Notes: a model not told the origin generated them from the sequence alone. Counted from the stretch's first letter, positions 9,498-17,780 are shown. The stretch: 64,000 nt of DNA from Streptomyces neyagawaensis (GCF_023516595.1 NZ_JAMGBG010000011.1:186001-250000); one strand, 5' to 3'. A program made the numbers and translations.

Positions 9498-9541
9498 GAA
9501 GGCCTTCTCGGAGGGTGGGGAGAACGCTGACGAACAGATAG

Positions 9542-9553
9542 TAGGACGTCCTA
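9542..9553. promoter_or_regulatory. palindrome TAGGACGTCCTA upstream of icmF
   Basis: A perfect 12-bp palindrome in an AT-richer stretch 45 nt upstream of the icmF start, where a promoter or operator is expected. The overlapping TAGTAA (9552-9557) resembles one half of the ACTG-N11-CAGT motif seen elsewhere, but the other half is absent, so this may be a site for a different TetR-type repressor. Confidence 0.45.
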
Positions 9554-9611
9554 GTAAATTATGGGGAGCCACTACGGTGCTGAGATCTCCGGTCGTGGGC
9601 GAGCGTGCCGC

Positions 9612-10721
9612 TCACAGGTCCAGGACCAGGCGAGGTCCGCACGAGCGGGAGACGCAGATGAGCATGGTGTCGCCGCCGGCCCGCTCCTCCTCCGTCAGCA
9701 GGGAGTCACGGTGGTCGGGCGTCCCTTCGAGTACGTCGGTCTCACAGGTGCCGCAGGTGCCCTCCCGGCAGGAGAAGTCCACCGTCACACCGGCCTCCTC
9801 CACCGCTTCGAGCACTGATCGCCCCGGCGGCACCGTGAGGGTGAGCCCGGAACGGGCCAGCTCGACCTCGAAGGCCTCCGCCGGGCCCGCGGCCGTCGCC
9901 TCGACCGGGGCGAACCGCTCGACCCCCAGGGTGCCCGGCGGCCAGTTGGCGCACGTGTCCCGCAAGGCCTCCAGCAGGGGCTCCGGACCGCAGGCGTGCA
10001 CCAGGGTGTCGGGCTCGGGCGGGCCGACGAAGGCGGCGAGGTCCAGCAGGCCGTAGGCGTCCTGAGGGCGGACCAGCACGCGGTCGCCGTACGGGGCGAG
10101 GCGGTCCAGGAAGGCCATGGAGGCGCGGGTGCGGCCGCCGTACAGCAGACGCCAGTCGGCCCCCGCGGCCTCGGCCGCCTCGACCATGGGCAGGATCGGT
10201 GTGATCCCGATGCCGCCCGCGACGAACAGATGGCGGGCGGCAGGGCGCAGCGGGAAGTTGTTCCGCGGGCCGCGGACCCGGACGGCGTCGCCTTCGCGCA
10301 GCTGGTCGTGGACGTGGGCCGAGCCACCACGGCCTCGCGGCTCGCGCAGCACGGCGATCCGCCAGACGTCCCGCTCCCCGGGGCGCCCGCACAGGGAGTA
10401 CTGGCGGATCATGCCGCCGTCCGCGCCGTCCAGGAAGACGTCGATGTGGGCGCCCGGCGTCCAGGGTGGGAGTGCCCCGCCGTCCGGGCGCCGCAGGGCG
10501 AGGCAGACGACACCGTCGGCGGCCAGGACGCGGGTGGCCACGGTGAGCACGAACCCGGCGGGGTCGGGGGTCGCCTCGGCGGTGACGGCCCCGGCGGGAC
10601 CGGGGCGCGACACGGTGGTGACCCGTTCGGCCGTCGTGGGTGTCGCCGCCGGGAGGGCGGTCCCGGGGGTGCGGTTCGTCGGGGCGAGGAGGGTGCCGGC
10701 GGGGGGCAGGCGGTCGTTCAT
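9612..10721 (-). CDS. phthalate-dioxygenase-reductase-type (FMN, 2Fe-2S) oxygenase reductase
   Basis: A 369-aa protein, start ATG 10719-10721. A Pro/Thr-rich extension of about 45 residues precedes a flavin domain with IRQYSLCGRPGERD, an NAD-binding domain with AGGIGITPI and HACGPEPLLEALR, and a C-terminal plant-type ferredoxin with CREGTCGTC (C-x4-C-x2-C) plus a last Cys in MLICVSRSC. This order (flavin, NAD, 2Fe-2S) is the class IA/VanB type that passes electrons from NADH to Rieske oxygenases. No oxygenase is adjacent. The Rieske oxygenase at 29333, which has no ferredoxin of its own, is the likeliest partner. The gene is just downstream of the thiolase on the same strand (17-nt gap). Confidence 0.9.
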   Translation of the reverse strand: MNDRLPPAGTLLAPTNRTPGTALPAATPTTAERVTTVSRPGPAGAVTAEATPDPAGFVLTVATRVLAADGVVCLALRRPDGGALPPWTPGAHIDVFLDGADGGMIRQYSLCGRPGERDVWRIAVLREPRGRGGSAHVHDQLREGDAVRVRGPRNNFPLRPAARHLFVAGGIGITPILPMVEAAEAAGADWRLLYGGRTRASMAFLDRLAPYGDRVLVRPQDAYGLLDLAAFVGPPEPDTLVHACGPEPLLEALRDTCANWPPGTLGVERFAPVEATAAGPAEAFEVELARSGLTLTVPPGRSVLEAVEEAGVTVDFSCREGTCGTCETDVLEGTPDHRDSLLTEEERAGGDTMLICVSRSCGPRLVLDL

Positions 10722-10738
10722 GGTGGTCGGCTCCGGGG

Positions 10739-11929
10739 TCAGGTGTGTGCGGGCACGTGCAGCAGGAGGGCGTCGCCCTGGCCGCCGCCCCCGCAGAGGG
10801 CTGCGGCTCCGCGGCCCCCGCCCCGGCGCCGCAGCTCCGTCGCGAGGGACAGCACCAGGCGGGCACCCGTCATGCCGACCGGGTGACCGAGGGCGATGGC
10901 GCCGCCGTTGACGTTCACCTTCTCCAGGGGGATGTCCAGCTCGCGCACGGAAGCGAGGGCGACCCCGGCGAACGCCTCGTTGATCTCGAACAGATCCAGG
11001 TCGGCGGCCTTCGACCGGCCGTCCCGGGAGAGGGCGTCGCGGACCGCCCCGGCGGGCTGGACCAGCAGGGAGGCGTCGGGGCCCGCCGTCGTGCCGTACG
11101 CCCCGATCTCGGCCAGCGGGGTGAGGCCCTCCCACCGGGCGCGTTCGGCGCTCATCACGACGACGGCCGCGGCGCCGTCGGACAGTGGGGAGGAGTTGCC
11201 CGCGGTGATGGTGCCTCCGCCGGAGAACGCCGGCCTCAGCCGCCCCAGGATCTCGGCGGTGCTGTCCGGCCGTACGCCCTCGTCGGTGTCCACCACCGAC
11301 TCGCCGTGCCGCCCGGTCACCGTGAACGGGACGATCTCGCCGGCCAGTACCCCGGACTCCTGGGCGCGGGCGGCCCGCCGGTGGGAGAGCGCGCTGTACT
11401 CGTCCTGCTCCTCGCGGCTCAGCCCGTACGGCCGCTGGTGGCGCTCGGTGGCCGCGCCCATGGAGACGCCGTCGAAGGCGCAGACGAGGGCGTCGCGGTC
11501 CAGGGCGTCCTCCACGGGGGCCGCGCCGTACTTCCAGCCGGCCCGAGCCCCGCGCAGCAGGTGCGGGGCGCCCGACATGGACTCCATGCCGCCCGCGACG
11601 ACCACCTCGTGCCGCCCGGAGGCGATCATGAGGTCGGCCAGGGCGATGGCGTGCAGACCCGACAGGCAGAGCTTGTTGACGGTGCTCGCGGGCACGGAGA
11701 ACGGGATTCCGGCACGGACCGCTGCCTGCCGTGCCGGATTGGGACCGGCACCGGCCTGGACGACATGGCCCATGACGACGGCTTCCACGGCGGCCGGGTC
11801 CAGGCGCGCGGCGGCCAGCGCGCCGCTGATGGCATGGGCGCCGAGGTCGACGGCGGAGGCGGTGCTCAGGGCGCCCATGAGTTTGCCGATGGGTGTTCTG
11901 GCTCCGGCGACGATGACGGATCCGGGCAC
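10739..11929 (-). CDS. acetyl-CoA C-acyltransferase (thiolase)
   Basis: A 396-aa protein of normal thiolase length, start ATG 11927-11929. The nucleophilic Cys is in STVNKLCLSGLHAIALAD, the catalytic His in GGAIALGHPVGMTGARLVLS and the second Cys in ALCGGGGQGDALLL. It should cleave acetoacetyl-CoA or 3-ketoacyl-CoA to acetyl-CoA. Its position between the acyl-CoA ligase/phosphatase genes and the oxygenase reductase, in one leftward series, fits the last step of a beta-oxidation-like route that also uses the dehydrogenase at 5362. Confidence 0.93.
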   Translation of the reverse strand: MPGSVIVAGARTPIGKLMGALSTASAVDLGAHAISGALAAARLDPAAVEAVVMGHVVQAGAGPNPARQAAVRAGIPFSVPASTVNKLCLSGLHAIALADLMIASGRHEVVVAGGMESMSGAPHLLRGARAGWKYGAAPVEDALDRDALVCAFDGVSMGAATERHQRPYGLSREEQDEYSALSHRRAARAQESGVLAGEIVPFTVTGRHGESVVDTDEGVRPDSTAEILGRLRPAFSGGGTITAGNSSPLSDGAAAVVVMSAERARWEGLTPLAEIGAYGTTAGPDASLLVQPAGAVRDALSRDGRSKAADLDLFEINEAFAGVALASVRELDIPLEKVNVNGGAIALGHPVGMTGARLVLSLATELRRRGGGRGAAALCGGGGQGDALLLHVPAHT

Positions 11930-11990
11930 GGCCGGGACCTCCTGCGGAACGAGGGGCGCGTCGGGCCCCAGGGGGAGAGGTGCGATGCGT

Positions 11991-12596
11991 TCAGGCGACC
12001 GTGTCGAGGGCGCGTTCGGCGATCATGTGGGCCGTCTCGTTCACCGAATGCAGCACGATCCGGCCGCCCGGCAGCCTGCGCACCCTGCTGATCGAGGTGT
12101 AGCCGGGGTGGAACCAGAACATCGTGGGCAGGCCGAGCACGGTCGCCAGATAGGTGTTGGTGATGCCGCCGTGGCAGACGGCCGCGACCCGCCCCCCGGG
12201 ATGGGAGTCGAAGACGGTCTCCATGGCCCGTACGGCACGCGCGCGGAAGGCGTTCCAGTCCAGATCGGGCACGAAGTCCTCGTACCGCCCCTCGGCGAGT
12301 GCCGCCGCCCGGGGATCGTCGGCGCCGATCTGCTCCGGTGGCGTGTAGGGGTGCGAGACGTCCGTGTCCCATTCGCGGAGGTCGTCCAGCACGGTCGCCG
12401 TCATGCCGGTGCGCCGTTCCAGGGGCGCCACCGTCTCTCGTGCCCGCCGGAAGGGGCTGGTGTACAGGGCGTCGATGTCGTCGTGCGTGAGCCAGGCGGC
12501 GAGGCGTTCGGCCTGGGCGGTGCCCTCCGGCGACAGCCCCGGGTCGAACACTCCCGCCAGGGGGAGGCCGTGCCGGATGAGGAGGAGTTCGGTCAT
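11991..12596 (-). CDS. histidine phosphatase family protein
   Basis: A 201-aa protein. The ATG at 12594-12596 puts the phosphatase motif at residue 5 (LLIRHGLPL); a longer in-frame reading to 12782 has no motif and overlaps the ligase gene. The second catalytic His is in AAVCHGGITNTYLA and a catalytic acid is in VLDDLREWDTD. The family removes phosphate from sugars and small organic phosphates through a phospho-His. It sits 61 nt downstream of the thiolase start in a run of acyl-CoA genes, an unusual place for a phosphatase. With the PEP-enzyme-like genes at 26743 and 39308 it may act on a phosphorylated intermediate (inference). Confidence 0.88.
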   Translation of the reverse strand: MTELLLIRHGLPLAGVFDPGLSPEGTAQAERLAAWLTHDDIDALYTSPFRRARETVAPLERRTGMTATVLDDLREWDTDVSHPYTPPEQIGADDPRAAALAEGRYEDFVPDLDWNAFRARAVRAMETVFDSHPGGRVAAVCHGGITNTYLATVLGLPTMFWFHPGYTSISRVRRLPGGRIVLHSVNETAHMIAERALDTVA

Positions 12597-12645
12597 GGGT
12601 GATCCTTCGTACGAGGGGCAGGGGGCGTCGGTCGCCCCGGAGCTC

Positions 12646-14184
12646 TTAGCCCGCGATGGTCCGCTCGGAGTGCCAGTAGGGGCGGCGCATCGTGCGTTTG
12701 TCGAGCTTGCCCATGGCGTTGCGCGGAAGCTCGGACACGAACTCGTAGGACTTGGGGCACTTGTAGGCGGCCAGCCGGTCACGGCAGAACCGGTCCAGTT
12801 CCTCCGCGGGTCCGCCGTCCCCGGCCGCCACGACCAGGGCCCGCAGCGCCTCGCCGAAGTCCGGGTCGGGCACGCCGATCACCGCCACCTCGGCGACCGC
12901 CGGGTGCTGCCCCAGCACGGCCTCGCTCTCGGCCGGGTAGAGGTTGACGCCGCCCGAGACCACGACGTCCGCGGCCCGGTCGGTGATGAAGATGTAGCCG
13001 CTCGCGTCGACATAGCCGATGTCGCCGAGGGTGAAGACACCAGGGGAGAGATAGGCGGACCTCGTCTTGTCCGGGTCCGCGTGGTAGCGCACGCCCCGGT
13101 CCTCGGGCGCCCGGAAGGCAAGTAGCCCCCGTTCGCCCGGCGGCAGCGGCCGGCCGTCGTCGTCGGTCACCAGCACCTCGAACGGCGGTTGGACGCGCCC
13201 GACCGAGCCTGGATGGGCCAGCCACTCGACGCTGCCGATGCGGGCCACGGTGCCCGCCTCGCTGGCCCCGTACGACTCGGTCAGCACCGGACCGAACCAC
13301 TCGATCATGGCTCGTTTCACGTCCGGGGGGCACGCGGACCCCGTGTGGGACACCTGCGTGAGGCTGGACACGTCGTACCGGGCACGCACCTCGTCCGGCA
13401 GGGCGAGCAGGCGTTGGAAGTGGGTGGGCACCATGACCGTCGAGGTGACCCGCCATTTCGCGACCCGGCTCAGGAAGATCGCCGGGTCGTATCGTCCGAG
13501 GACGACCACCTGCTGTCCCGCCGCCAGATGGCGCAGAGCCGTCAGCGGCGCGTTGTGCTGCAGCGGGCCGCACACGAGGTGCGGTCCCGGAGGGAATCCG
13601 GATCGGGTGGACATCGCGGCGAGATAGGCAGAACTGTCGGCCACCGGGCCGCTCACCCAGCGCACCTCGGTGCCGCGCGCCCGTCCCGTGGTGCCCGACG
13701 TGTAGACGAGGGGCGGACGGGCGGGCCGGTCCCCGGGAACGGTCCCCCCGGCGGGCGCGGCAGCCAGCCACAGGTCCCAGTCGAAGGCGTGTCCGATCGC
13801 GGGGGTTCCGTGCATCACGAGGGGAAGGCCCAGTTCCCGGGCGGCGTCCAGGGCTGATCCGGCGCCCGCCGGGCCGGTGACGATCCCGGTCGCCCCCGAG
13901 TCGATGATCTGGTCCACGAGTTCACCCGGCGTCAGATGCCGGGACGCGGCCACGGTTCCCACACCGGCCCGGAGTCCCGCGAGATGGGCCACCAGCGTCG
14001 GTGCCGCGTTGTCGCCGAGCACCACGACCCGGTCATGCGGACCGGGGGCGATCTCCAGCAGTCGTAGCGACGCCCGTGCCACCTGGTCCGCGAGGCCGGA
14101 CCAGGACAGCACCTCCCAGTCGTCCACCAGGGCGGGCTCGTCCGGGGTCTTCTGGGCGCGACGGTCGAGTGGCAGCTGCGACAT
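12646..14184 (-). CDS. acyl-CoA synthetase (AMP-forming)
   Basis: A 512-aa protein, start ATG 14182-14184. The adenylation signature is LVYTSGTTGRARGTEV. The second core motif is ESYGASEAGTVARIG, the hinge region is GVNLYPAESEAVLG, and the C-terminal catalytic Lys is in ELPRNAMGKLDKRTM. It belongs to the fatty-acid/aromatic acid CoA-ligase class and would activate a carboxylic acid of unknown identity. It is the first gene of the leftward series ending with the reductase at 9612 and is divergent from an acyl-CoA dehydrogenase gene. The 194-nt gap holds two inverted repeats, one of the regulon type. Confidence 0.92.
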   Translation of the reverse strand: MSQLPLDRRAQKTPDEPALVDDWEVLSWSGLADQVARASLRLLEIAPGPHDRVVVLGDNAAPTLVAHLAGLRAGVGTVAASRHLTPGELVDQIIDSGATGIVTGPAGAGSALDAARELGLPLVMHGTPAIGHAFDWDLWLAAAPAGGTVPGDRPARPPLVYTSGTTGRARGTEVRWVSGPVADSSAYLAAMSTRSGFPPGPHLVCGPLQHNAPLTALRHLAAGQQVVVLGRYDPAIFLSRVAKWRVTSTVMVPTHFQRLLALPDEVRARYDVSSLTQVSHTGSACPPDVKRAMIEWFGPVLTESYGASEAGTVARIGSVEWLAHPGSVGRVQPPFEVLVTDDDGRPLPPGERGLLAFRAPEDRGVRYHADPDKTRSAYLSPGVFTLGDIGYVDASGYIFITDRAADVVVSGGVNLYPAESEAVLGQHPAVAEVAVIGVPDPDFGEALRALVVAAGDGGPAEELDRFCRDRLAAYKCPKSYEFVSELPRNAMGKLDKRTMRRPYWHSERTIAG

Positions 14185-14237
14185 GGCTCCTCCGGCGGCT
14201 CTCGGCCCCCTCCCGGCTGACGGGAGGGACGATGCCG

Positions 14238-14260
14238 AGACTGTAGCGTTTCTCAAGAAA
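14238..14260. promoter_or_regulatory. regulon motif copy: AGACTG-N11-AAGAAA
   Basis: The 6-11-6 element lies 54-76 nt upstream of the acyl-CoA ligase start in the ligase/dehydrogenase divergent gap. It shares the ACTG left half and the AGAAA right half with copies at 30693, 31313 and 42590. The inner TTTCT-CA-AGAAA (14249-14260) is a separate short palindrome. Confidence 0.45.
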
Positions 14261-14270
14261 GTGCGGAACA

Positions 14271-14288
14271 CTCTGAGGCGAGTCAGAG
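14271..14288. promoter_or_regulatory. inverted repeat CTCTGA-N6-TCAGAG
   Basis: A perfect 6-6-6 inverted repeat in the same divergent promoter region, 91 nt upstream of the acyl-CoA dehydrogenase start. It is a second, distinct operator candidate. Confidence 0.4.
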
Positions 14289-14378
14289 GTCTATCCGCCT
14301 GTTCGAAGGATGAGCCGACCTTCTCGTCCTCCTCCGTTACTCAAGCTTCCATCCGGTAAGTGTTCTCAGGGAGGTCCC

Positions 14379-15659
14379 ATGCCCCGGCAGGATCTGGACA
14401 CATGGCGCGCACAGGCCCGGAAGTGGCTGGCCACGCAGCTCGAACCGCGTGACCCGTCCGCGTCGGCGTCCGCGGAGGAGCCGGCCGACCTCGCGGTGTT
14501 CCACAACCTCCCCGAGGACCGGGAACTTCTGCTCATCGAGCGCTGCCGCGCCTATCAACGGGCCCGCTTCGACGCCGGGTACCAGGCGCTGACCCTGCCC
14601 GCCGACCGGGGCGGGGCGGGCCTGAGCGCCGCCCATGCCGCGGCCTTCGCGGAGGAGGAGTCCGCCTTCGACGTGCCGCCGTCCACCGAACTGATCAGCG
14701 TCACCGTGCGCCTGGTCGCGATGGCCGTCTCGCTGTTCGGCACGGACCGGCAGCGCCTCGACTTCGCGCGCGCCTTCCTCCGTACCGACCTGCTGGCCTG
14801 TCAGCTCTTCAGCGAACCCGGCGCCGGCTCGGACCTCGCGGGTCTGCGGACCCGCGCCCGGCAGGAGGAAAGCGGAGAGCCCGGCGCCGACGAAACCGGG
14901 AGCGGTGGGGACTGGGTCATCGACGGCCAGAAGGTGTGGACCTCGGGAGCCCGGTTCGCCGACTACGGCCTGCTGCTCGCCCGCACCGATCCGGACGTCG
15001 TCAAGCAGGCGGGCATCACCGCCTTCCTGGTCCCGATGGACGCCGTCGGCGTGGAAGTGCGCCCCATCCGGCAGATGAGCGGGGGTGCCTCCTTCAACGA
15101 GGTCTTCCTCAGCCGAGTCCGCGTCCCGGACCGGCTCCGGATCGGCCGCCCGGGCCAGGGCTGGGAGGTCGCCACCGCCACCCTCGGCTTCGAACGGACC
15201 GCCTCCGGCAGCGGCAACCGGCGCAAGGGCGGCACCTTCACGGATGTGCTCGCCCTCGCCCGCTCGCTCGGCCGCACCGCCGACCCGCTGGTCCGACAGC
15301 ACCTCGCCGACCTGTACGTCCGGACCGTGCTGCGAGCCGCGACCGTGGACCGTGTCGCTCGGACGAGCGCCGCAGGCGGCCGGCCCGGCCCCGAGGCGTC
15401 GCTGACCAAGCTGATGGCCAGTGACCTCCTCACCCGTACCGGGCAGGTCGCCGCCGACCTCATGGGCGCCCGGATCTGCGCCGACACGGGAGAGCCGGGA
15501 ACCTTCGCCTGGACCGAGCACCTGCTCGGCGCCCCGGGCTACCGGCTGGCGGGCGGCACCGACCAGATCCAGCGCAACCTGATCGGCGAGCGCGTACTGA
15601 AGCTGCCGCCGGAGCCGCGGGTGGACCGGGTGCCGTTCTCGCAACTGCCCGGCGACTGA
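14379..15659 (+). CDS. acyl-CoA dehydrogenase
   Basis: A 426-aa protein. The ATG at 14379 has GGGAGG 4 nt before it. It has an N-terminal helical domain, a flavin/substrate middle domain with ACQLFSEPGAGSDLAGLR and VWTSGARFADYGLLLAR, and the C-terminal helical bundle ending GGTDQIQRNLIGERVLKLP. The family removes two hydrogens alpha-beta to the thioester and passes them to ETF. It is divergent from the acyl-CoA ligase that probably makes its substrate, under a shared control region. It is one of three acyl-CoA dehydrogenases in the window (with 38193 and 43535), which together suggest a substrate with a branched or bulky acyl chain. Confidence 0.92.
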   Translation: MPRQDLDTWRAQARKWLATQLEPRDPSASASAEEPADLAVFHNLPEDRELLLIERCRAYQRARFDAGYQALTLPADRGGAGLSAAHAAAFAEEESAFDVPPSTELISVTVRLVAMAVSLFGTDRQRLDFARAFLRTDLLACQLFSEPGAGSDLAGLRTRARQEESGEPGADETGSGGDWVIDGQKVWTSGARFADYGLLLARTDPDVVKQAGITAFLVPMDAVGVEVRPIRQMSGGASFNEVFLSRVRVPDRLRIGRPGQGWEVATATLGFERTASGSGNRRKGGTFTDVLALARSLGRTADPLVRQHLADLYVRTVLRAATVDRVARTSAAGGRPGPEASLTKLMASDLLTRTGQVAADLMGARICADTGEPGTFAWTEHLLGAPGYRLAGGTDQIQRNLIGERVLKLPPEPRVDRVPFSQLPGD

Positions 15660-15737
15660 GTCAGCACGGGCCGGCAGGATCTCGTGGGTGCCGCGCCCGA
15701 GGCGTCGAGGCCGCCGGGGCCTTGGCGCCCGGTGGCT

Positions 15738-15975
15738 GCCGGGTCCTCCAGAACCCTCGGCTCCGCCGGGTCCTCCAGAACTCTCGGGTCCGCCGGGCCT
15801 GCGAGCCGCCTCGCCACCGCCGGGCCTCCAAGCCCCTCACCTCCGCCGGGCCTCCAAGCCCCTCACCTCCGCCGGGCCTCCAAGCCCCTCACCTCCGCCG
15901 GGCCTCCAAGCCCCTCACGTCCGCCGGGCCCCCGAGCCCCCTCACGTCCGCCGGGCCCCCGAGCCCCGCAGGCCC
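15738..15975. repeat. tandem minisatellite, 26/27-bp unit, about 8-9 copies, in the 15660-16143 gap
   Basis: Units begin with GCCGGG at 15738, 15765, 15792, 15819, 15845, 15871, 15897, 15923 and 15950, giving periods of 27, 27, 27, 26, 26, 26, 26 and 27. The four units from 15819 are nearly identical; the flanking ones are degenerate. Because the core period is not a multiple of three, the array shifts frame every unit and cannot code for a stable peptide repeat. It fills the middle of the 484-bp gap between the acyl-CoA dehydrogenase and SDR genes; the rest of the gap shows only the SDR ribosome-binding site. Confidence 0.9.
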
Positions 15976-16143
15976 GCCGGGTCGCGAGCGCGCTCCTCCG
16001 ACCTCGGGGCCGTTCCCGCCGAGAACTCGGCGCGTCCCGGTCCCTCGGGGCCGGCCGTGGCCCGGCCGCACGGAGCCGTTCCGCGTCCGCGGGGCGGCTC
16101 GACACCCTCTGGACCGTTCCGCAATCACCAAGGAGTGACACCG

Positions 16144-16908
16144 ATGGATCTGGGACTGACAGGCGCGAAGGCGCTGGTGACCGGTGCGAGCCGGGGTATC
16201 GGCCGGGCGATCGCCGGCACCCTGGCGGCCGAGGGCTGCTCCCTCGCGCTGTGTGCCAGGGGCGAGGAGGCGCTCGCCAAGACCGCCGCCGAACTGCGCG
16301 GTGAGGGAGCGACGGTGTTCGCCGAGCCGGTCGACGTGGGCGACCCGGCCGCGCTCGCCGCCTTCGTGGAGCGCGCGGCCGGTGAACTGGGCGGCCTGGA
16401 CCTGCTGGTGTCCAACGTCTCCGCGGGCAACGTCAAGGGCCCGGAGTCGTGGGAAGCCAGCCTGCGTGGCGACCTGATCCCGTTCGCGGGACTCGTCGAG
16501 GCGGCCCTGCCCCACCTGGAGGCCTCCGACCGGGCCGCCGTGGTCGCCATAGGCACCACCAACGCCTCCGACACCGCCCGACCCGCCGGCGCCAACTCCT
16601 ACTCCGCCCTCAAGGCCGCCGTGGTCCAGCACGCGTCGGCCCTCGCGCACGCACTCGCCCCGAAGGGCATCCGGGTCAACACCGTCTCGCCCGGCCCCAT
16701 CGACTTCCCGGGGGGAGCCTGGGAGACCATCCGGGTCAGCCGGCCGGAGGTGTACGAGGAGGTCCTCGCCAAACTGCCGATCGGCCGCTACGGCACCGCG
16801 GAGGACGTGGCGGCCGCCGTGGCGTTCCTGCTCGGCCGGACCGGCTCCTTCTGCGTCGGGGTCAACCTCGTGGTGGACGGCGGGCTGTTGACCCGCGTCC
16901 AGTACTGA
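16144..16908 (+). CDS. SDR family oxidoreductase
   Basis: A 254-aa classical short-chain dehydrogenase. The ATG at 16144 has AAGGAG 9 nt upstream; an open frame extends far upstream but only through the tandem repeat. The cofactor motif is TGASRGIGRAIAG. The usual NNAG is VSNVSAG. The active site has Tyr and Lys in NSYSALKAAVV. It ends in the typical VDGG segment. Such enzymes act as 3-oxoacyl reductases or sugar/steroid alcohol dehydrogenases; the substrate is not evident. The ThuA-like gene starts 4 nt after its stop, so the two form an operon. Confidence 0.9.
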   Translation: MDLGLTGAKALVTGASRGIGRAIAGTLAAEGCSLALCARGEEALAKTAAELRGEGATVFAEPVDVGDPAALAAFVERAAGELGGLDLLVSNVSAGNVKGPESWEASLRGDLIPFAGLVEAALPHLEASDRAAVVAIGTTNASDTARPAGANSYSALKAAVVQHASALAHALAPKGIRVNTVSPGPIDFPGGAWETIRVSRPEVYEEVLAKLPIGRYGTAEDVAAAVAFLLGRTGSFCVGVNLVVDGGLLTRVQY

Positions 16909-16911
16909 GCC

Positions 16912-17709
16912 GTGGGGGGCCCGGCCGGCCGTGCGGACGCCGTACTGGTCTGCGGAGGCAGATGGCACGACTTCGACTACGCGCGGCTCCGACTGCTGGA
17001 GCTTCTCGGCGAACATCCGCAGGTGCGTACGACGGTCTTCCAGGACTACGACTGTCCCGCCGCGCTGGACGAGGCGGACCTGCTGATCACCTACACCTGC
17101 GATGTCCGGCCAAGCCCGGCCGAGGGGGCGGCACTGGCCCGGTTCGTGGCGCGGGGCGGGCGCTGGCTGGCCCTGCACGGCACGAACGCGGTGATCGAGC
17201 CGCCCGCCCCGGGCGGGCCGCGGGTCTTCAGCACGCCGCGGCTCCTGGGTGACGTGGCGGCCGTACTCGGCAGCCAGTTCCTGGCACATCCGCCGATCGA
17301 ACCGTACGAGGTGCGGGTGACCCGGCCCGGCCATCCGCTGGTCGCCGGGATCCAACCGTTCACGGTCACCGACGAGCTGTACGTGTGCGAGCTGCACGGC
17401 GAGTCGGAGGTGCTGCTGCACGCCGAGTACACGGGTCCGTGCCGCGGTTTCGCCGAGGGTGACGCGGCGGCCGTCGACAACGCTCCCCGGCCGGTGCTGT
17501 ATCTGAGACGGCACGGCCTCGGCGAGGTCTGCTACTTCACCCTCGGCCACTGCCGGGGCCGCTACGACATGCAGGACCTGGGCGTGGCGGACACCGGGAG
17601 CGTGGACACCGGGCCGTGGGGCACGCCGGAGTTCCTGACGATCCTGCGGCGCTGCGTGGCACGGGCGGTGGGGGAGCGGGGCCCGACGGAGGCTTCGGCG
17701 TACCGCTGA
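16912..17709 (+). CDS. ThuA-like domain protein
   Basis: A 265-aa protein starting at GTG 16912, four nt after the SDR stop. It has the class-I glutamine-amidotransferase-like fold of ThuA proteins: AVLVCGGRWHDFDYAR at the start, LLITYTCDVRPSPAEGAAL, GGRWLALHGTNAVIE, a long insert, and a conserved end with VCYFTLGHCRGRYD. ThuA domains occur in trehalose and related sugar catabolism, often beside sugar ABC importers and dehydrogenases; their chemistry is poorly defined. Here the partner SDR and the convergent ribose-type ABC operon fit that context, hinting that the imported compound may be a polyol or glycoside. Confidence 0.82.
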   Translation: MGGPAGRADAVLVCGGRWHDFDYARLRLLELLGEHPQVRTTVFQDYDCPAALDEADLLITYTCDVRPSPAEGAALARFVARGGRWLALHGTNAVIEPPAPGGPRVFSTPRLLGDVAAVLGSQFLAHPPIEPYEVRVTRPGHPLVAGIQPFTVTDELYVCELHGESEVLLHAEYTGPCRGFAEGDAAAVDNAPRPVLYLRRHGLGEVCYFTLGHCRGRYDMQDLGVADTGSVDTGPWGTPEFLTILRRCVARAVGERGPTEASAYR

Positions 17710-17780
17710 GCACGACGGGGCGGCGGGGGCGAAACTCTCCGGCCCCGCCGCCCCGCCGCCCCGCCGCCCGGTCGTGCTCA
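17707..17780. terminator. bidirectional terminator spanning both stop codons
   Basis: A long stem-loop whose outer arms TGAGCACGAC (17707-17716) and GTCGTGCTCA (17771-17780) contain the stop codons of the ThuA-like gene (17707-17709) and of the convergent alcohol dehydrogenase gene (17778-17780). GC-rich inner arms (GGGGCGGCGGGG and CCCCGCCGCCCC) extend the stem. It should end transcription from both sides. Confidence 0.85.

Noticed and set aside
6324..9530. A 1068-codon open frame on the plus strand opposite icmF
   Set aside because: It is the mirror of the real gene: high GC at third positions suppresses stops on the opposite strand. The peptide is Val/Gly/His/Arg-rich with no domain, and IcmF on the minus strand has three intact domains.
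15738..15975. CRISPR-like array
   Set aside because: The units are directly tandem with no unique spacers, and no cas genes are present.
15688..16143. Upstream in-frame extension of the SDR gene through the tandem repeat
   Set aside because: The repeat period of 26 bp changes frame each unit, the peptide is Pro/Ser/Arg low complexity, and a good ribosome-binding site precedes ATG 16144.
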